A stretch of 64,000 nt of DNA. It comes from Halomonas sp. (GTDB lineage Bacteria > Pseudomonadota > Gammaproteobacteria > Pseudomonadales > Halomonadaceae). Shown one piece after another: positions 20,859-32,403 of this stretch (the stretch's first letter is position 1; each line of letters begins with the position of its first letter). The notes below the pieces were generated by a model that had not been told where the DNA came from, did not search any database, and saw only the letters and a program-made list of their open reading frames with translations. Position numbers and translations under genes: made by a program. The DNA lies in assembly GCF_029263665.1 (NCBI RefSeq), contig NZ_JAJUFQ010000001.1, forward strand, positions 124,001 through 188,000, given 5' to 3'.

Positions 20859-21677
20859 ATGTGTCTAATCGCCTTTCAATACGACCCAGCCAGTACCATG
20901 CCACTGGTACTTGTCGCCAATCGGGATGAGTACCATCAACGTCCGACGCTGCCCCTGGCAGAGTGGCCGGACGCACCAGGACTCTTCGCTGGCCGCGACC
21001 TGCAGGCTGGCGGCACTTGGCTGGCCGTACATCGAAATGGACGGATAGCCGCCATCACCAATGTGCGTGCCCCTGGAATGGAAGCTCCTGCCCAAGCGCC
21101 AAGTCGTGGCCATCTGGTGCGTGCCGCTCTCGAGGCCCCGGACCTGGAAGCCTGGCTGCGTCAGGCACGAGACGAAGCACAAGCTTATGCCGGCTTCAAT
21201 CTTCTGGTGGGCTCCCCCTCCGGGCTCTGGCACCTGACACGCAATCATCGGGAAGTATGCCTGTCAGCGGTCACGCCAGGCATCCACGGATTGTCCAATG
21301 CCAGTCTCGACACCCCCTGGCCCAAGGTGAGACATGCCACTCAGGCATTGGCTCAGGATCTCGCGCAGGCAGAGACATCCCTTCCCATGGCGACCAAGGC
21401 CTTTCTCGATCCCCTCCAGGCCGAGGATAACGAATTACCCGATACAGGCATCAGCCTGGACAAGGAACGCTTTCTATCATCGTCCTTTATCGTCAGTGAA
21501 GAATATGGCACGCGAGCGATGACCCGCCTGATACTCCACCGCACACACCACCAAGCTTGGTTCAACCTGCATGAAAAGGCCTTCGCCAGCGACGGTCGTA
21601 TCGTCAGGGAAACACAACGCCAAGTCATGATCGATAACGCCCACTGGCATGCCAAGCTCGTAGCTCGTAGCTCGTAG
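20859..21677 (+). CDS. NRDE family protein
   Basis: MCLIAFQYD...LVLVANRDEYHQRPTLPLAEW...GGTWLAVHRNGRIAAITNVR. Confidence 0.93.
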   Translation: MCLIAFQYDPASTMPLVLVANRDEYHQRPTLPLAEWPDAPGLFAGRDLQAGGTWLAVHRNGRIAAITNVRAPGMEAPAQAPSRGHLVRAALEAPDLEAWLRQARDEAQAYAGFNLLVGSPSGLWHLTRNHREVCLSAVTPGIHGLSNASLDTPWPKVRHATQALAQDLAQAETSLPMATKAFLDPLQAEDNELPDTGISLDKERFLSSSFIVSEEYGTRAMTRLILHRTHHQAWFNLHEKAFASDGRIVRETQRQVMIDNAHWHAKLVARSS

Positions 21678-21717
21678 CTCGTAGCTCGTAGCTCGTAGCT
21701 CGTAGCTCGTAGCTCGT
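21655..21717. repeat. Nine perfect tandem copies of the heptamer AGCTCGT
   Basis: Direct count; overlaps the 3' end and stop codon of the NRDE gene. Confidence 0.98.
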
Positions 21718-21725
21718 GAACAGTA

Positions 21726-23987
21726 TCAATCTCTCGGCGGAAGCAGGTGCGCCAGTTTCCAGCCTTTCAAGCGCATATTGAGGTGATGACGAACCTCTTT
21801 GGGAGAATCCAGTGCCAGGGTTTCCGTCAACAGTTCTGTCGCCGCCTTGGCAGACACTCGACGAATGGCAGCCCGTACACGAGGGAGACTTGGGACATTC
21901 ATCGACAAGGTCTGGAAACCCATTCCCATCAGCAACAAGGCGCCAGCCGGATCTCCTGCCAGCTCACCGCAAACAGAGGTCGGCACCCCCAGGCGTTGGG
22001 ACTCTGTCGCCAAGCGATACAAGGCCAGCAACACTGCCGGGTGGCAAGAATCGTACAGTTCCGCCACACGAGGATTGTTGCGATCCACGGCCAGTAGATA
22101 TTGCGTCAAGTCATTGCTGCCTACCGAGAAGAAATCGACTCTCCGTGACAGCGCCTCAAGCTGATACAGCGTAGCGGGTACTTCGATCATCACCCCGATG
22201 AGCGGCCTGGAGACATCCAGACCTTCCTCGCCCAACTCGTCAATGGCCCGGTCGATCAGCCGCAGAGCATCATCTACCTCTTCGACATTGCTCACCATGG
22301 GCAACAGAATCTGTAGATTATCCAGCCCCAGAGAAGCCCGCAGCATGGCTCTGACCTGCACCATCAACACCTCTGGATGGTCAAGGGTCACGCGGATACC
22401 CCGCCAGCCAAGAAAAGGGTTGGCCTCTTCGATGGGGAAGTACGGCAGGTCTTTATCCCCACCAATATCCAGCGTTCGCATCACGACCGGCAACGGAGCA
22501 AAACTCTCGAGCTGTTCCCGGTACATGCGCATCTGTTCCTGCTCGCCCGGAAAACGCTCCGTGATCATGAAAGGCACTTCAGTGCGATACAGCCCCACCC
22601 CTCCAATGCGAGACTTCAGTGAGGCACCGGTATCCACAGCCAGGCCTGTATTCACCATCAATGTCATGGAGTGATTGTCGGGAGTGACACTCGGCAGATC
22701 CTGTTCATTCTCAAGCAATGCACTCAAGGCACGCTCTTCATTGATCTGGCTCTGGTAGTGGCTGATCAGTTCCGGGGCGGGACGCACAAACAAGCGCCCA
22801 CGGTGCCCATCCACGATCAGCTTTGCTCCCCCAAGGCGTGGCAATGGTAGATCAACCATGCCGGAAACAAGGGGGATCCCCATCGCTCGAGCAATGATGG
22901 CAACATGGGAGTTGCTTGACCCCCGCACCGATACCAGGCCACCAAGACGCTCCCTGGGCACTTCGCCAAGCAGAGCGACGCTGATCTCATCGCCGATCAG
23001 CACAGTACCATGGGGATATTCATCTGGCGTGCGCGGGGACTCCTCCTGCAGATGCGCCAGCACTCGGCGCCCGAGATCACGAACATCCGCAGCCCGTTCC
23101 CGCAGGTAGTCGTCATCGACTCGCTCCAGATACTGCACATGTCGGCGCACCACATCGGCCAACGCTCCCGGTGCCCATTGACCTTCACGGATGCGTTTTT
23201 CCACTTCCTGAGACAACGCCGCCTCACCCAGCATCTGCTGGTATACCTCGAACAGCGCCAGTTCCTGTGCGGAAATCCGGTTAGCCAGGCGCTCGCCCGC
23301 AGCACGGATATCTTCCTTGACCTGGCCTATGGCCTCCTTGAGCCGGGCAATCTCGTATTCCACATCGGAGGGAACCAGATCTGGCACGCTGTCCAGGTCT
23401 GCCGGTGGCGCCAACACCACCGCCTCGCCGATCGCCATACCCGGGGATGCTGCTACCCCTATGAAAGTTGCCTGACCGTCGGGGCGTGCCAGCTGGCTCA
23501 GGCTTCCAGTGGCTATCGCATGAGCCAGTACACCGGCCAGCTGTGCCGCCATGGTCACAAGGAAGGCTTCTTCTTCCTCGTCATAGCGACGCCGCTCGGC
23601 CTGCTGCACGACCAGTACCCCCAGCATGCGGCGCTGGTGAATGATCGGAACACCAAGAAAACTGCTGTAACGCTCTTCTCCGGTGGCTTCGAAGTAGCGA
23701 AAGTTGGGATGCGACTGAGCATCTTCCAGGTTGAGAGGCTCCTCCCGCCTGGCCACAGTCCCCACCAGCCCTTCACCAATAGGTAGAGCGACATGTCCCA
23801 CGGCCTGCGTACGCAGGCCGATAGTTTCCATCAGCACCAGAGCTTTCTGGTCGGCGTCATACAGGTAAAAGGAACACACATCCGCGCGCATGGCCTTGCG
23901 GATACGCCGCACCATGGTGGCCAACGCTGCATCAAGACTACGCGCGCCATTGACTTCCTGAATGATTCTACGAAGGATCTCGAGCAT
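21726..23987 (-). CDS. ptsP: Phosphoenolpyruvate-protein phosphotransferase, nitrogen PTS EI
   Basis: N-terminal GAF domain, then EI motifs GSSNSHVAIIARAMGIPLV, YRTEVPFM, SVGSNDLTQYLLAVDRNNP; followed on the genome by rppH. Confidence 0.96.
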   Translation of the reverse strand: MLEILRRIIQEVNGARSLDAALATMVRRIRKAMRADVCSFYLYDADQKALVLMETIGLRTQAVGHVALPIGEGLVGTVARREEPLNLEDAQSHPNFRYFEATGEERYSSFLGVPIIHQRRMLGVLVVQQAERRRYDEEEEAFLVTMAAQLAGVLAHAIATGSLSQLARPDGQATFIGVAASPGMAIGEAVVLAPPADLDSVPDLVPSDVEYEIARLKEAIGQVKEDIRAAGERLANRISAQELALFEVYQQMLGEAALSQEVEKRIREGQWAPGALADVVRRHVQYLERVDDDYLRERAADVRDLGRRVLAHLQEESPRTPDEYPHGTVLIGDEISVALLGEVPRERLGGLVSVRGSSNSHVAIIARAMGIPLVSGMVDLPLPRLGGAKLIVDGHRGRLFVRPAPELISHYQSQINEERALSALLENEQDLPSVTPDNHSMTLMVNTGLAVDTGASLKSRIGGVGLYRTEVPFMITERFPGEQEQMRMYREQLESFAPLPVVMRTLDIGGDKDLPYFPIEEANPFLGWRGIRVTLDHPEVLMVQVRAMLRASLGLDNLQILLPMVSNVEEVDDALRLIDRAIDELGEEGLDVSRPLIGVMIEVPATLYQLEALSRRVDFFSVGSNDLTQYLLAVDRNNPRVAELYDSCHPAVLLALYRLATESQRLGVPTSVCGELAGDPAGALLLMGMGFQTLSMNVPSLPRVRAAIRRVSAKAATELLTETLALDSPKEVRHHLNMRLKGWKLAHLLPPRD

Positions 23988-24018
23988 GGTCGGAAGCCTT
24001 ATTGTTTAACTACCCCTG

Positions 24019-24510
24019 TCAACCATTCTCCAGCGCCAGACTTTGAGCGCGGGGTAATAGCTCACGAAGTGCACGGCGGTACACTTCCCGCTTGAACGGC
24101 ACCACCTGCCCCAGCGGATACCAATAGCTGACCCAACGCCAACCATCGAATTCCGGTTTCGGTGTGCCATCTACACATATGCGGCCTTCCTGGCACCGCA
24201 TGCGCAATAAAAACCATTTCTGCTTCTGTCCGATACACACCGGACGTGAGTGTGTCCGTACCATGCGTCGCGGCAAGCGATAGCGCAGCCAACCCCGTGT
24301 ACAGGCAAGAATCTCTACATCATCGGCTGTCAAACCGATTTCTTCTTCAAGTTCTCTGAACAACGCCTGTTGAGGTGTCTCATCCGACTTGATGCCTCCC
24401 TGAGGAAACTGCCACGCATTCTGCCCTACCCGACGCGCCCAAAGCAGCTGCCCATGGTCGTTGACAATGATAATGCCAACGTTGGGGCGAAAGCCGTCTA
24501 CGTCGATCAC
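24019..24510 (-). CDS. rppH: RNA pyrophosphohydrolase (Nudix)
   Basis: [40 protein letters not shown], Nudix box; GTG start. Confidence 0.95.
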   Translation of the reverse strand: MIDVDGFRPNVGIIIVNDHGQLLWARRVGQNAWQFPQGGIKSDETPQQALFRELEEEIGLTADDVEILACTRGWLRYRLPRRMVRTHSRPVCIGQKQKWFLLRMRCQEGRICVDGTPKPEFDGWRWVSYWYPLGQVVPFKREVYRRALRELLPRAQSLALENG

Positions 24511-24851
24511 GGGCTTCACCTTTGAAGTCAGTATTAGGCTCATTCTTCCACAAGGGCTTCGAGCGCATCAATATGGCCTTGGTTCTACGCTTCTATTTCT
24601 GACCATTCTTTTCTGGCCAAACTTGCCAGTCAGGCTTTCTCCACTGGCTATCGAACCTCGACAAGGCATCTGCGATAATCTTGGCCCTTTGTTGCTCCCG
24701 CGACTGGCTTTCTCGACACTGTCAGCAGTGATGCTGCCGGAGGATGTTCGACAAACCCAGGCCTCATCGACAACGTCAAAAACGTGTCAGTAAACACTTG
24801 TTCACAGAAGCAAGGATGGGAGCGACCTTCTTTTCAGCACGAGGACACAAC

Positions 24852-25508
24852 GTGAGCTTGGCCATTTTCGATCTGGACAACACCCTTCTCTCTATTGACA
24901 GCGATCATGCCTGGGGAGAGTTCCTGCTGGAACAAGGCGCCGTGGACCCGGTGGCCTACCGTGAGGCCAACGATCGCTTCAAGGCTGACTATGATGCCGG
25001 GTGTCTGGACATGATGGCATTTCTCGAAGTCGCGCTGAAACCATTGGCAGATAACTCCATGGAACAGCTGGCTGCCTGGCACCAGCAATTCATGATCAGC
25101 AAGATTGAGCCCAGTATCCTTCCCCGGGCGGAAGACCTGATCGCACGTCACCGCTCGCGTGGCGATACGTTGTTGATCATCACCGCAACCAACCGGTTCA
25201 TTACCGCTCCCATTGCTGCACGCCTGGGTATCAACGAACTGATTGCTGTGGAACCGGAGATCATGCACGGACGCTACACCGGCAAGGTCAGCGGTACTCC
25301 GAGCTTCCAGCAAGGCAAGGTGACACGCCTGAATGAATGGCTGGAAGATCGCGACGACACTCTTGATGGTGCCTGGTTCTATAGTGACTCTCATAACGAT
25401 CTCCCACTGCTGGAGCTGGTCGAGCACCCAGTGGCCGTGGACCCAGACATGAAACTGCGTGAAGTGGCCGAACAGCGCAGTTGGAAGATCATTTCCCTAC
25501 GAGACTGA
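24852..25508 (+). CDS. HAD-IB family hydrolase (SerB-like)
   Basis: GTG start; LAIFDLDNTLLSIDSDHAWGEFL, YSDSHNDLPLLELV. Confidence 0.9.
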   Translation: MSLAIFDLDNTLLSIDSDHAWGEFLLEQGAVDPVAYREANDRFKADYDAGCLDMMAFLEVALKPLADNSMEQLAAWHQQFMISKIEPSILPRAEDLIARHRSRGDTLLIITATNRFITAPIAARLGINELIAVEPEIMHGRYTGKVSGTPSFQQGKVTRLNEWLEDRDDTLDGAWFYSDSHNDLPLLELVEHPVAVDPDMKLREVAEQRSWKIISLRD

Positions 25509-25565
25509 TACCGGCGTCGAGGCGCTTCGCAAGAAACGGCCTACAAAGACGATTGGCAAGAAACG

Positions 25566-25603
25566 ACGAGGCCCCGCCCATCCTAGGATGGGCGGGGCCT
25601 CGT
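25566..25603. terminator. Bidirectional terminator: 38-bp perfect palindrome
   Basis: acgaggccccgcccatccta/ggatgggcggggcctcgt centred on CCTAGG, between convergent HAD and mdh genes. Confidence 0.85.
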
Positions 25604-25658
25604 TTCATATCCATCTCCATGGCCTGCCGGCCCTGCGACCGGCAGAAGGGAACGGATA

Positions 25659-26636
25659 TCAGCCCAGCAAGTGCTCGACGGCTGCGCGCTCTTCACGCAG
25701 TTCCTGCTCGGTGGCCTTCATCCGGTCCTGACTGAATGCATCGACAGCCAGCCCCTGGACGATTTCATACTTGCCGTCCTTGCAGATGACCGGGTAGGAG
25801 AACATGATGCCCGGCTCGACGCCGTAGCTACCATCGGACGGGATACCCATGCTGACGATACCGTCGCTACCCAGCGCCCAGTCACGCATGTGGTCGATGG
25901 CAGCAGAAGCCGCAGAAGCCGCAGAAGAAGCACCACGAGCCTTGATGATAGCGGCACCGCGCTGCTGAACGGTCGGAATGAAGTCATTCTCGTACCAGTC
26001 ACGCTCTACCAGATCGAAGGCCGGAGTGCCTGCCACAGTGCAGTGAGCCAGATCCGGATACTGAGTGGCGCTGTGGTTGCCCCACACAATCATCTTCTCG
26101 ACATCAGTGACATGCTTTCCAGTTTTCTCGGCCAACTGAGACTTGGCACGGTTATGGTCCAGACGCATCATCGCGGTGAACTGGCCTGGATCCAGATCCG
26201 GGGCATTGCAGGAAGCGATCAGCGCATTGGTGTTGGCCGGGTTGCCAACGACCAGGACGCGAATGTCGCGGCTGGCGTGATCGTTGATGGCCTTGCCCTG
26301 AACGGAGAAGATGGCCGCATTGGCTTCGAGCAGATCCTTGCGCTCCATGCCTGGACCACGCGGACGGGCACCGACCAACAGAGCAAAGTCAGCGTCCTTG
26401 AAAGCCACATTGGGGTCATCGGTAGCGACGATATCCTGCACCAGCGGGAAGGCGCAGTCATTGAGTTCCATCACTACACCCTGAAGGGCATCCATCGCCG
26501 GAGTGATTTCCAGCAGCTGCAGAATGACCGGCTGATCCGGGCCCAGCATATCGCCGGCAGCGATACGGAAAGCGAGGGAATAGCTGATCTGACCGGCTGC
26601 ACCGGTGATGGCAATACGTACGGGATCTTTCATCAT
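25659..26636 (-). CDS. mdh: Malate dehydrogenase
   Basis: [50 protein letters not shown]. Confidence 0.97.
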   Translation of the reverse strand: MMKDPVRIAITGAAGQISYSLAFRIAAGDMLGPDQPVILQLLEITPAMDALQGVVMELNDCAFPLVQDIVATDDPNVAFKDADFALLVGARPRGPGMERKDLLEANAAIFSVQGKAINDHASRDIRVLVVGNPANTNALIASCNAPDLDPGQFTAMMRLDHNRAKSQLAEKTGKHVTDVEKMIVWGNHSATQYPDLAHCTVAGTPAFDLVERDWYENDFIPTVQQRGAAIIKARGASSAASAASAAIDHMRDWALGSDGIVSMGIPSDGSYGVEPGIMFSYPVICKDGKYEIVQGLAVDAFSQDRMKATEQELREERAAVEHLLG

Positions 26637-26968
26637 GGCTCCTTCGGATTGTCGCCGTGAGGGAGGCCCCGGAAGTGACTGAGCATTGTCCAGGCAGTGC
26701 CTGCTCGACCGCACTCCACGACGGGGCTACGTTCAGGACGCGAGGAATCTTATGCCTGCAGTGCACAAAACTCAATTCTACATAGGTAATTACCTGGATA
26801 TTTGGCACTCGGCTGCCTTGCCGACGCAACACCATGTTGCATTGCCCAGGACACCAAACGCCCATGATGAGCATGTGATAGCGCCCCACCGCCAGCTCCC
26901 TCGGAACACAGCAGTTCCGACATCAGGAGTGAAGCAATGAGGCTCGATGCATGTTCATGACCGCCGGG

Positions 26969-27445
26969 CTAGGAGACAGCTGGCGCATGCACCTCATGCA
27001 AGCGCTGGATCAACTGATCTTCCAGGCTGAAGCGCTCGCGCAGACCTCGCTCGAGGCGATCGATCCAGGCAGGCAAGCGATGCAGGTTCCTGTCACAGCT
27101 TGCTCCATCGACATAGTCCTGATCGAAGGCCAACACCAGTTCGGTGGACATTTCCAGACGCTCGAGCAGACGATCGGCTAGCGCCAGGGCCTCGTCGTCG
27201 TCAAACGACCTGGCCTCCTCACGTAGCTGTGGATAGACCTCGAAATGACCGGCACTGATGTAGTCCATCAAGGTCTCACTGAATGTATCGAGACGCTCCT
27301 TGGTGATGGTCTCCAGTTCTGCATCACAGGAGCCATCCAACGTCGAGAACACCTCAAGCAGCTGATGACGCTGTTCTAGCCAACGGTCGATGAGTTGGTG
27401 AACACCGCCCCAGCGTTCGCGGGCGGACTTGCAATCTTCCAACAT
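26969..27445 (-). CDS. rsd: Rsd/AlgQ family anti-sigma-70 regulator
   Basis: MLEDCKSARERWGGVHQLIDRWLEQRHQLL pattern and size typical of Rsd/AlgQ; next to dsbB. Confidence 0.88.
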   Translation of the reverse strand: MLEDCKSARERWGGVHQLIDRWLEQRHQLLEVFSTLDGSCDAELETITKERLDTFSETLMDYISAGHFEVYPQLREEARSFDDDEALALADRLLERLEMSTELVLAFDQDYVDGASCDRNLHRLPAWIDRLERGLRERFSLEDQLIQRLHEVHAPAVS

Positions 27446-27594
27446 GGGGGCCTCCGTTGCGCTACTGATCCATGGGACTTTCGCTCGCATACCGGCCAAG
27501 CCCATGCGTCTTGAACGGTATCCTGCGAACCCTGGGGAAGATCAGAGTCCTCCCTGTAGCGCTCCCTGTCAACGGGTATGTAGCAAGTATTTGA

Positions 27595-28119
27595 TTAGCC
27601 GTTCCAACGGTAGGCAGTACCACGACCACGGGCACTGAACAGCATGCCGAAAGCACATACCAACAGCGCCAAGAAGCCGATCAAGGTCCAGCCAGGAATC
27701 GACAGACCAAGGAAACGCGCACCGACCTCGGCGCACTCTCCTGAGCCGGAAAGCACATTGTTCAACACCTGCTGGAACGGCATCACATCCAGCATATAGT
27801 CCAGCCCGGGACCACAGCTTGGCACCTGGTCAGCGGGGAGTGACTGCAGCCACAGATGACGTCCGGCAATTCCTGCTCCTGCCAGTACTGCCAGGCTGGC
27901 CAGGCCGCCATAGACGATGGCTCCTGCCCTGCCACGCGGACCGTGCAAAGCGGCTACCAGGAACACCACACCGGCGGCAATCACCGCGACCCGTTGAAAG
28001 ACACATAATGGGCATGGCTCAAGACCATACACATGCTCCATCACCAGTGCGGCGGCCATCATCGCCACACACAGGACAAAGCCCGCCAGACTCCATTGAC
28101 GTAAGGTCCAGTCACCCAT
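27595..28119 (-). CDS. dsbB: Disulfide bond formation protein B
   Basis: GLEPCPLCVFQRVAV with four TM helices. Confidence 0.95.
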   Translation of the reverse strand: MGDWTLRQWSLAGFVLCVAMMAAALVMEHVYGLEPCPLCVFQRVAVIAAGVVFLVAALHGPRGRAGAIVYGGLASLAVLAGAGIAGRHLWLQSLPADQVPSCGPGLDYMLDVMPFQQVLNNVLSGSGECAEVGARFLGLSIPGWTLIGFLALLVCAFGMLFSARGRGTAYRWNG

Positions 28120-29807
28120 CAGTAATGCTCTCCATGCTTGGCCGAACCATCGGCTGGTGGTCTATCCATCAGGCTGCTTACAAAGGACAAGGCACGTGAT
28201 TCTCGTGCACGCTCAAAATAATCGGCAAGGAAGGTCGGGAAATCACATTGATCACTTTCCTCGATCTGTACCTGCTGTTGATGAGAAGCTTCCACCAGTT
28301 GTTCGAGTTGCTCTTCCCGAGAACGATCCATGGGAGCAGCCTGCAGACTCTCGGCCTGCTTCCGGGCGATATCCTGCATGACATCGATGAAATCCTCGCC
28401 ACTTTCCAGTAGCAGCGCCATTACGCGCCCGGAAGGCGTCAGAGCGGGATCTGCCATGCGAGGACTCATTTCGGCCAGGGCATCACCATGCGGGGTGCCG
28501 GTTTCCAGACGATCCAGCAATGCGGCCACGCCTGTCATCTCATCAAGAATCGCACTGCCCCATTCCTGCAGGGAGCGACGCTGGTTGCCATCGAACAGTT
28601 CCAGTCCTGGCTCACGACCGCGCTCCACCACCAGACGACGATTGTCATCGAGGTGATCACACTCCGTATCGGTGATCCAGGGACTCTCGTGCAGTAGACA
28701 CCACATCAGGAAAGTATCCACCACCCGCGTTTCGGTGACATCGATACCGACACTGGCAAAGGGGTTGATGTCGAGACAGCGGACTTCGATATATTCCACC
28801 CCGCGCGCTTCCAGTGCCTGGCTCGGGGTTTCATCATGGCGAGCGACACGCTTGGGACGTATGTCGCTGTAGTACTCGTTCTCGATCTGCAGGATGTTGG
28901 CATTGAGCTGCTGCCACTCATCTCCCTGCCTGACGCCAAGAGCTTCATAGTCAGGCCAGGGCGAAGAAATCGCATGACGCAACGTATTGACGTAGTTGGA
29001 CAGCGAGTTGAAGCAGATTCGCAGTTGATCCTGGACCTTGTTCTGGTAACCCAGGTCGGACATGCGCAGGCTGGTGGCATAAGGCGACAGCAAAGTGCGC
29101 TTGGCATGGCGCTGCAAACCTTCCGGCACCTTTCCATCGGGCAGGAAACTGGTATCCAGGGCCGGCGAGGCGCCAAACAGATACAACAATAACCAGCTAT
29201 GGCGGCGGAAATTGCGGATCAGATCGAAATAACGTGATGAGCGATATTCGTCCAGCGACAGCTCTTCCTGGCCATCCAGGGTCTTGAGCAGGTTCCAGAG
29301 ATCGTCCGGCAGGGAAACGTTATAGTGCACCCCGGCAATCGACTGCATGATACGCCCATAGCGCACATCCAGTCCCTTGCGGTAGACATGTTTCATGATG
29401 CCGACGTTGGAGTTTCCGTAGTCAGCGATCGGAATGCTGTCGTTACCATTCAGGCGCGATGGCATGCTGGCCGGCCAGACCCACTCGCCCTCCAGGTGGC
29501 GATAGGTGTAGCGATGCAGATCAGCCAGAAACTCCAGGGCTTGCTCCGGTCGACTGTATACCGGCGTAATGTACTCGAGCAATGCTTCAGAGTAATCCGT
29601 CGTGATATGCGGATGGGTCAACTTGGACCCCAATGCCCAAGGATGCGGAAGAGGGGAAATTGCACCCTGATCATCGACCCTGAGCCCTTCCTTCTCGATA
29701 CCGCGCCGTAGGCGACCAAAGCGTCGTGCCGCAGCCGGGCCACGCAGGCGTTCGAGGAGCAATGAAAGCGATGTGGACAAGAATGAGCCCCCTGTTTTGG
29801 AGAACAC
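28119..29807 (-). CDS. gshA: Glutamate-cysteine ligase
   Basis: GIEKEGLRV, HPHITTDYSEALLEYITPV, YGNSNVGIMKHVYRKGL, EVRCLDINPF. Confidence 0.96.
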   Translation of the reverse strand: MFSKTGGSFLSTSLSLLLERLRGPAAARRFGRLRRGIEKEGLRVDDQGAISPLPHPWALGSKLTHPHITTDYSEALLEYITPVYSRPEQALEFLADLHRYTYRHLEGEWVWPASMPSRLNGNDSIPIADYGNSNVGIMKHVYRKGLDVRYGRIMQSIAGVHYNVSLPDDLWNLLKTLDGQEELSLDEYRSSRYFDLIRNFRRHSWLLLYLFGASPALDTSFLPDGKVPEGLQRHAKRTLLSPYATSLRMSDLGYQNKVQDQLRICFNSLSNYVNTLRHAISSPWPDYEALGVRQGDEWQQLNANILQIENEYYSDIRPKRVARHDETPSQALEARGVEYIEVRCLDINPFASVGIDVTETRVVDTFLMWCLLHESPWITDTECDHLDDNRRLVVERGREPGLELFDGNQRRSLQEWGSAILDEMTGVAALLDRLETGTPHGDALAEMSPRMADPALTPSGRVMALLLESGEDFIDVMQDIARKQAESLQAAPMDRSREEQLEQLVEASHQQQVQIEESDQCDFPTFLADYFERARESRALSFVSSLMDRPPADGSAKHGEHY

Positions 29808-29926
29808 GGTCGTGGCTGGCCCCAGGGGCCGGCTTCAATCGGCGTGAATCACAGGCACGTCTGCACCCGAAGTCGTCAGATTATGGCGTCCTCGAGCGAG
29901 GATTCAAGGACGCCATCATTAACACG

Positions 29927-32284
29927 CTAGCTTTTTTGTCGAGCCTTCAGCAATGCAGCCCCAAGTGCGCCCATGGGAGCCGCTTCCTCGCGACGTCCCT
30001 GCTGACCGCCCTTGTTGCCGCCGCGCTCTCCTTGGCGTCGCTGCGCTGGGCGCTCACCGCCGCGTTTATTGCTGCCGCCGCCTTCGGCCTGGGACGGATC
30101 GTCACTCAGACGCATCGACAGAGCGATACGTGAACGCTCCAGATCGACGCTCATGACCTTGACCTTGACGATATCTCCCGCCTTGACCACAGAGCGAGGA
30201 TCTTCGACAAAACGGTCGGAAAGCGCAGAAATATGCACCAGACCATCCTGATGAACACCGATATCCACAAAGGCGCCAAAGTGAGTGACATTGGTCACAG
30301 TGCCTTCGAGAATCATGCCCGGCTCCAGGTCCTTGAGCGTTTCGACACCCTCCCGGAACTCCGCCGCACGGAACTCAGGGCGCGGATCACGTCCGGGCTT
30401 GTCCAGTTCCTTGATGATGTCAGTCACGGTGGGCACACCGAAACGCTCATCGGCAAACTCAGCAGGCTTGAGCTGCTTGAGCGTGGCGCTATCGCCTATC
30501 AGTGCTGACAGCTCACGACCGTTCTTCTGAGCGATGCGCTCTACCACCGGATAGGCTTCCGGATGCACGGCACTGGCATCCAGAGGATTGTCTCCATTCA
30601 TGATGCGCAGGAAACCGGCACATTGCTCGAAGGTCTTGGGCCCTAGGCGCGAAACGTCGAGCAAGTCACGACGGTCACGGAAGGCTCCCTGGGCATTGCG
30701 CCGCGAAACGATGTTTTCGGCCAGAGCCGGGTTGAGCCCGGCGACCCGGGACAGCAGTGCCGAGGAAGCCGTATTGAGGTCCACCCCGACGGCGTTGACG
30801 CAGTCCTCTATCACGACTTCCAGGCTCCTGGACAACTGCACCTGGGAGACATCGTGCTGATACTGCCCCACACCAATGGACTTGGGTTCGATCTTGACCA
30901 ACTCGGCCAGAGGATCCTGCAGACGGCGAGCAATGGATACGGCCCCACGAATGGTGACATCCAGATCCGGCAGTTCCTTGGCAGCATATTCCGAAGCCGA
31001 GTACACCGAAGCCCCAGCCTCGGAAACCATGACCTTGGACAGACGGCGACCACTCATGGCCTTGAGCAGATCGGCAGCCAGCTTATCGGTCTCACGACTG
31101 GCCGTACCGTTCCCCACGGCGATCAGTTCGACATCATACTTGTCGACCAGGCGTGCCAATTCCGCCAGCGAGGCATCCCATTGATTGCGCGGGGCATGGG
31201 GGAAGATAGTGGCCTGTTCGAGAAACTGGCCAGTGGCATCGACAACTGCGATCTTGCAGCCGGTACGCAAGCCCGGGTCAATGGCCAGCGTCGCCCGCGG
31301 GCCCGCCGGGGCCGACAGCAGCAAATCTTTCAGGTTGGCAGCGAAGACATCGATGGCATCTCCTTCTGCACGCTCGCGCAGACGGCCCATCAGCTCAGTT
31401 TCAAGGTGAGTGTAGAGCTTTACCCGCCAGGTCCAGCGCACCACCTCGGCCAGCCAACGGTCGGCAGCACGTCCCTCATCGACAACCCCCGCGTGGCGGG
31501 CAATCGCCACCTGCGCGGGATGCACGGGAGCTTCATCCTCCCCAGGGAAGCGCAGACTCAGCGCCAGCACGCCCTCGTTGCGCCCGCGGAACATGGCCAG
31601 GGCTCGGTGGGATGGCACCTTGGCGAGGGGCTCATCGTGCTCAAAGTAGTCAGAGAACTTGGCGCCTTCCTGTTCCTTGCCGGCAATCAACTGGCTGACC
31701 AGCTCGCCTTCCTGCCACAGACGTTCGCGCAGCGAACCCACCAGTTCCGGGTCTTCAGCAAAACGTTCCATCAGGATCTGCTTGGCCCCGTCCAGAGCCG
31801 CCTTGGCATCTTCGATGGCGGGGATATCGCCCTCGGCTTCGCGCAGATACCCCTGGGCTTGCTTTTCGGGATCCAGTGTCGGATCAGCCAGCAGCGCATC
31901 GGCCAGAGGCGCAAGCCCCGCTTCACGGGCAATCTGGGCCTTGGTACGACGCTTCTTGCGGTACGGAAGATAAAGGTCTTCCAGGCGTTGCTTGGTGTCG
32001 GCGGCGTGAACGCTGGCAGCCAGCTCATCGGTGAGCTTGCCTTGTTCTTCAATCGCGGCCAACACCGATACGCGGCGCTCTTCCAGCTCTCTCAGGTAGC
32101 CAAGGCGCTCTTCCAGGGTGCGCAGCTGTGTATCGTCCAGCCCACCGGTGACTTCCTTGCGATAGCGCGCGATAAAAGGAACGGTAGCGCCGCCATCGAG
32201 CAGTTCGACAGTCGCCGCTACTTGAGAAACCTTGACCGCCAGTTCGTCGGCCAGGCGAGAAATGATCTTGGCGTGTGCGTCCAT
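29927..32284 (-). CDS. tex: Tex-family RNA-binding transcription accessory protein
   Basis: [22 protein letters not shown], YqgF-like region, HhH, C-terminal S1 domain. Confidence 0.96.
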   Translation of the reverse strand: MDAHAKIISRLADELAVKVSQVAATVELLDGGATVPFIARYRKEVTGGLDDTQLRTLEERLGYLRELEERRVSVLAAIEEQGKLTDELAASVHAADTKQRLEDLYLPYRKKRRTKAQIAREAGLAPLADALLADPTLDPEKQAQGYLREAEGDIPAIEDAKAALDGAKQILMERFAEDPELVGSLRERLWQEGELVSQLIAGKEQEGAKFSDYFEHDEPLAKVPSHRALAMFRGRNEGVLALSLRFPGEDEAPVHPAQVAIARHAGVVDEGRAADRWLAEVVRWTWRVKLYTHLETELMGRLRERAEGDAIDVFAANLKDLLLSAPAGPRATLAIDPGLRTGCKIAVVDATGQFLEQATIFPHAPRNQWDASLAELARLVDKYDVELIAVGNGTASRETDKLAADLLKAMSGRRLSKVMVSEAGASVYSASEYAAKELPDLDVTIRGAVSIARRLQDPLAELVKIEPKSIGVGQYQHDVSQVQLSRSLEVVIEDCVNAVGVDLNTASSALLSRVAGLNPALAENIVSRRNAQGAFRDRRDLLDVSRLGPKTFEQCAGFLRIMNGDNPLDASAVHPEAYPVVERIAQKNGRELSALIGDSATLKQLKPAEFADERFGVPTVTDIIKELDKPGRDPRPEFRAAEFREGVETLKDLEPGMILEGTVTNVTHFGAFVDIGVHQDGLVHISALSDRFVEDPRSVVKAGDIVKVKVMSVDLERSRIALSMRLSDDPSQAEGGGSNKRGGERPAQRRQGERGGNKGGQQGRREEAAPMGALGAALLKARQKS

Positions 32285-32403
32285 GTAATCCTTGGCATGA
32301 CAACATCTATGGGTCGCGCCAAGGTATCACAAAGCTTCCTCAGGCGGGACCTGCAGTACCCGCATGGCGCGTCGATTCACCGCACGGGCACTCATGCATG
32401 TAT

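Noticed and set aside
21655-21717. Phase variation of the NRDE protein by the heptamer tract
   Set aside because: The stop codon is reached within the first three heptamers whatever the copy number, so slippage should not switch the protein.
24744-24851. Extended N-terminus of the HAD hydrolase ORF
   Set aside because: The conserved domain starts right at GTG 24852 (SLAIFDLDNT); the upstream extension has no domain support.
25895-25935. gcagaagcc 9-bp repeat
   Set aside because: It is coding sequence for the conserved malate dehydrogenase segment [13 protein letters not shown].
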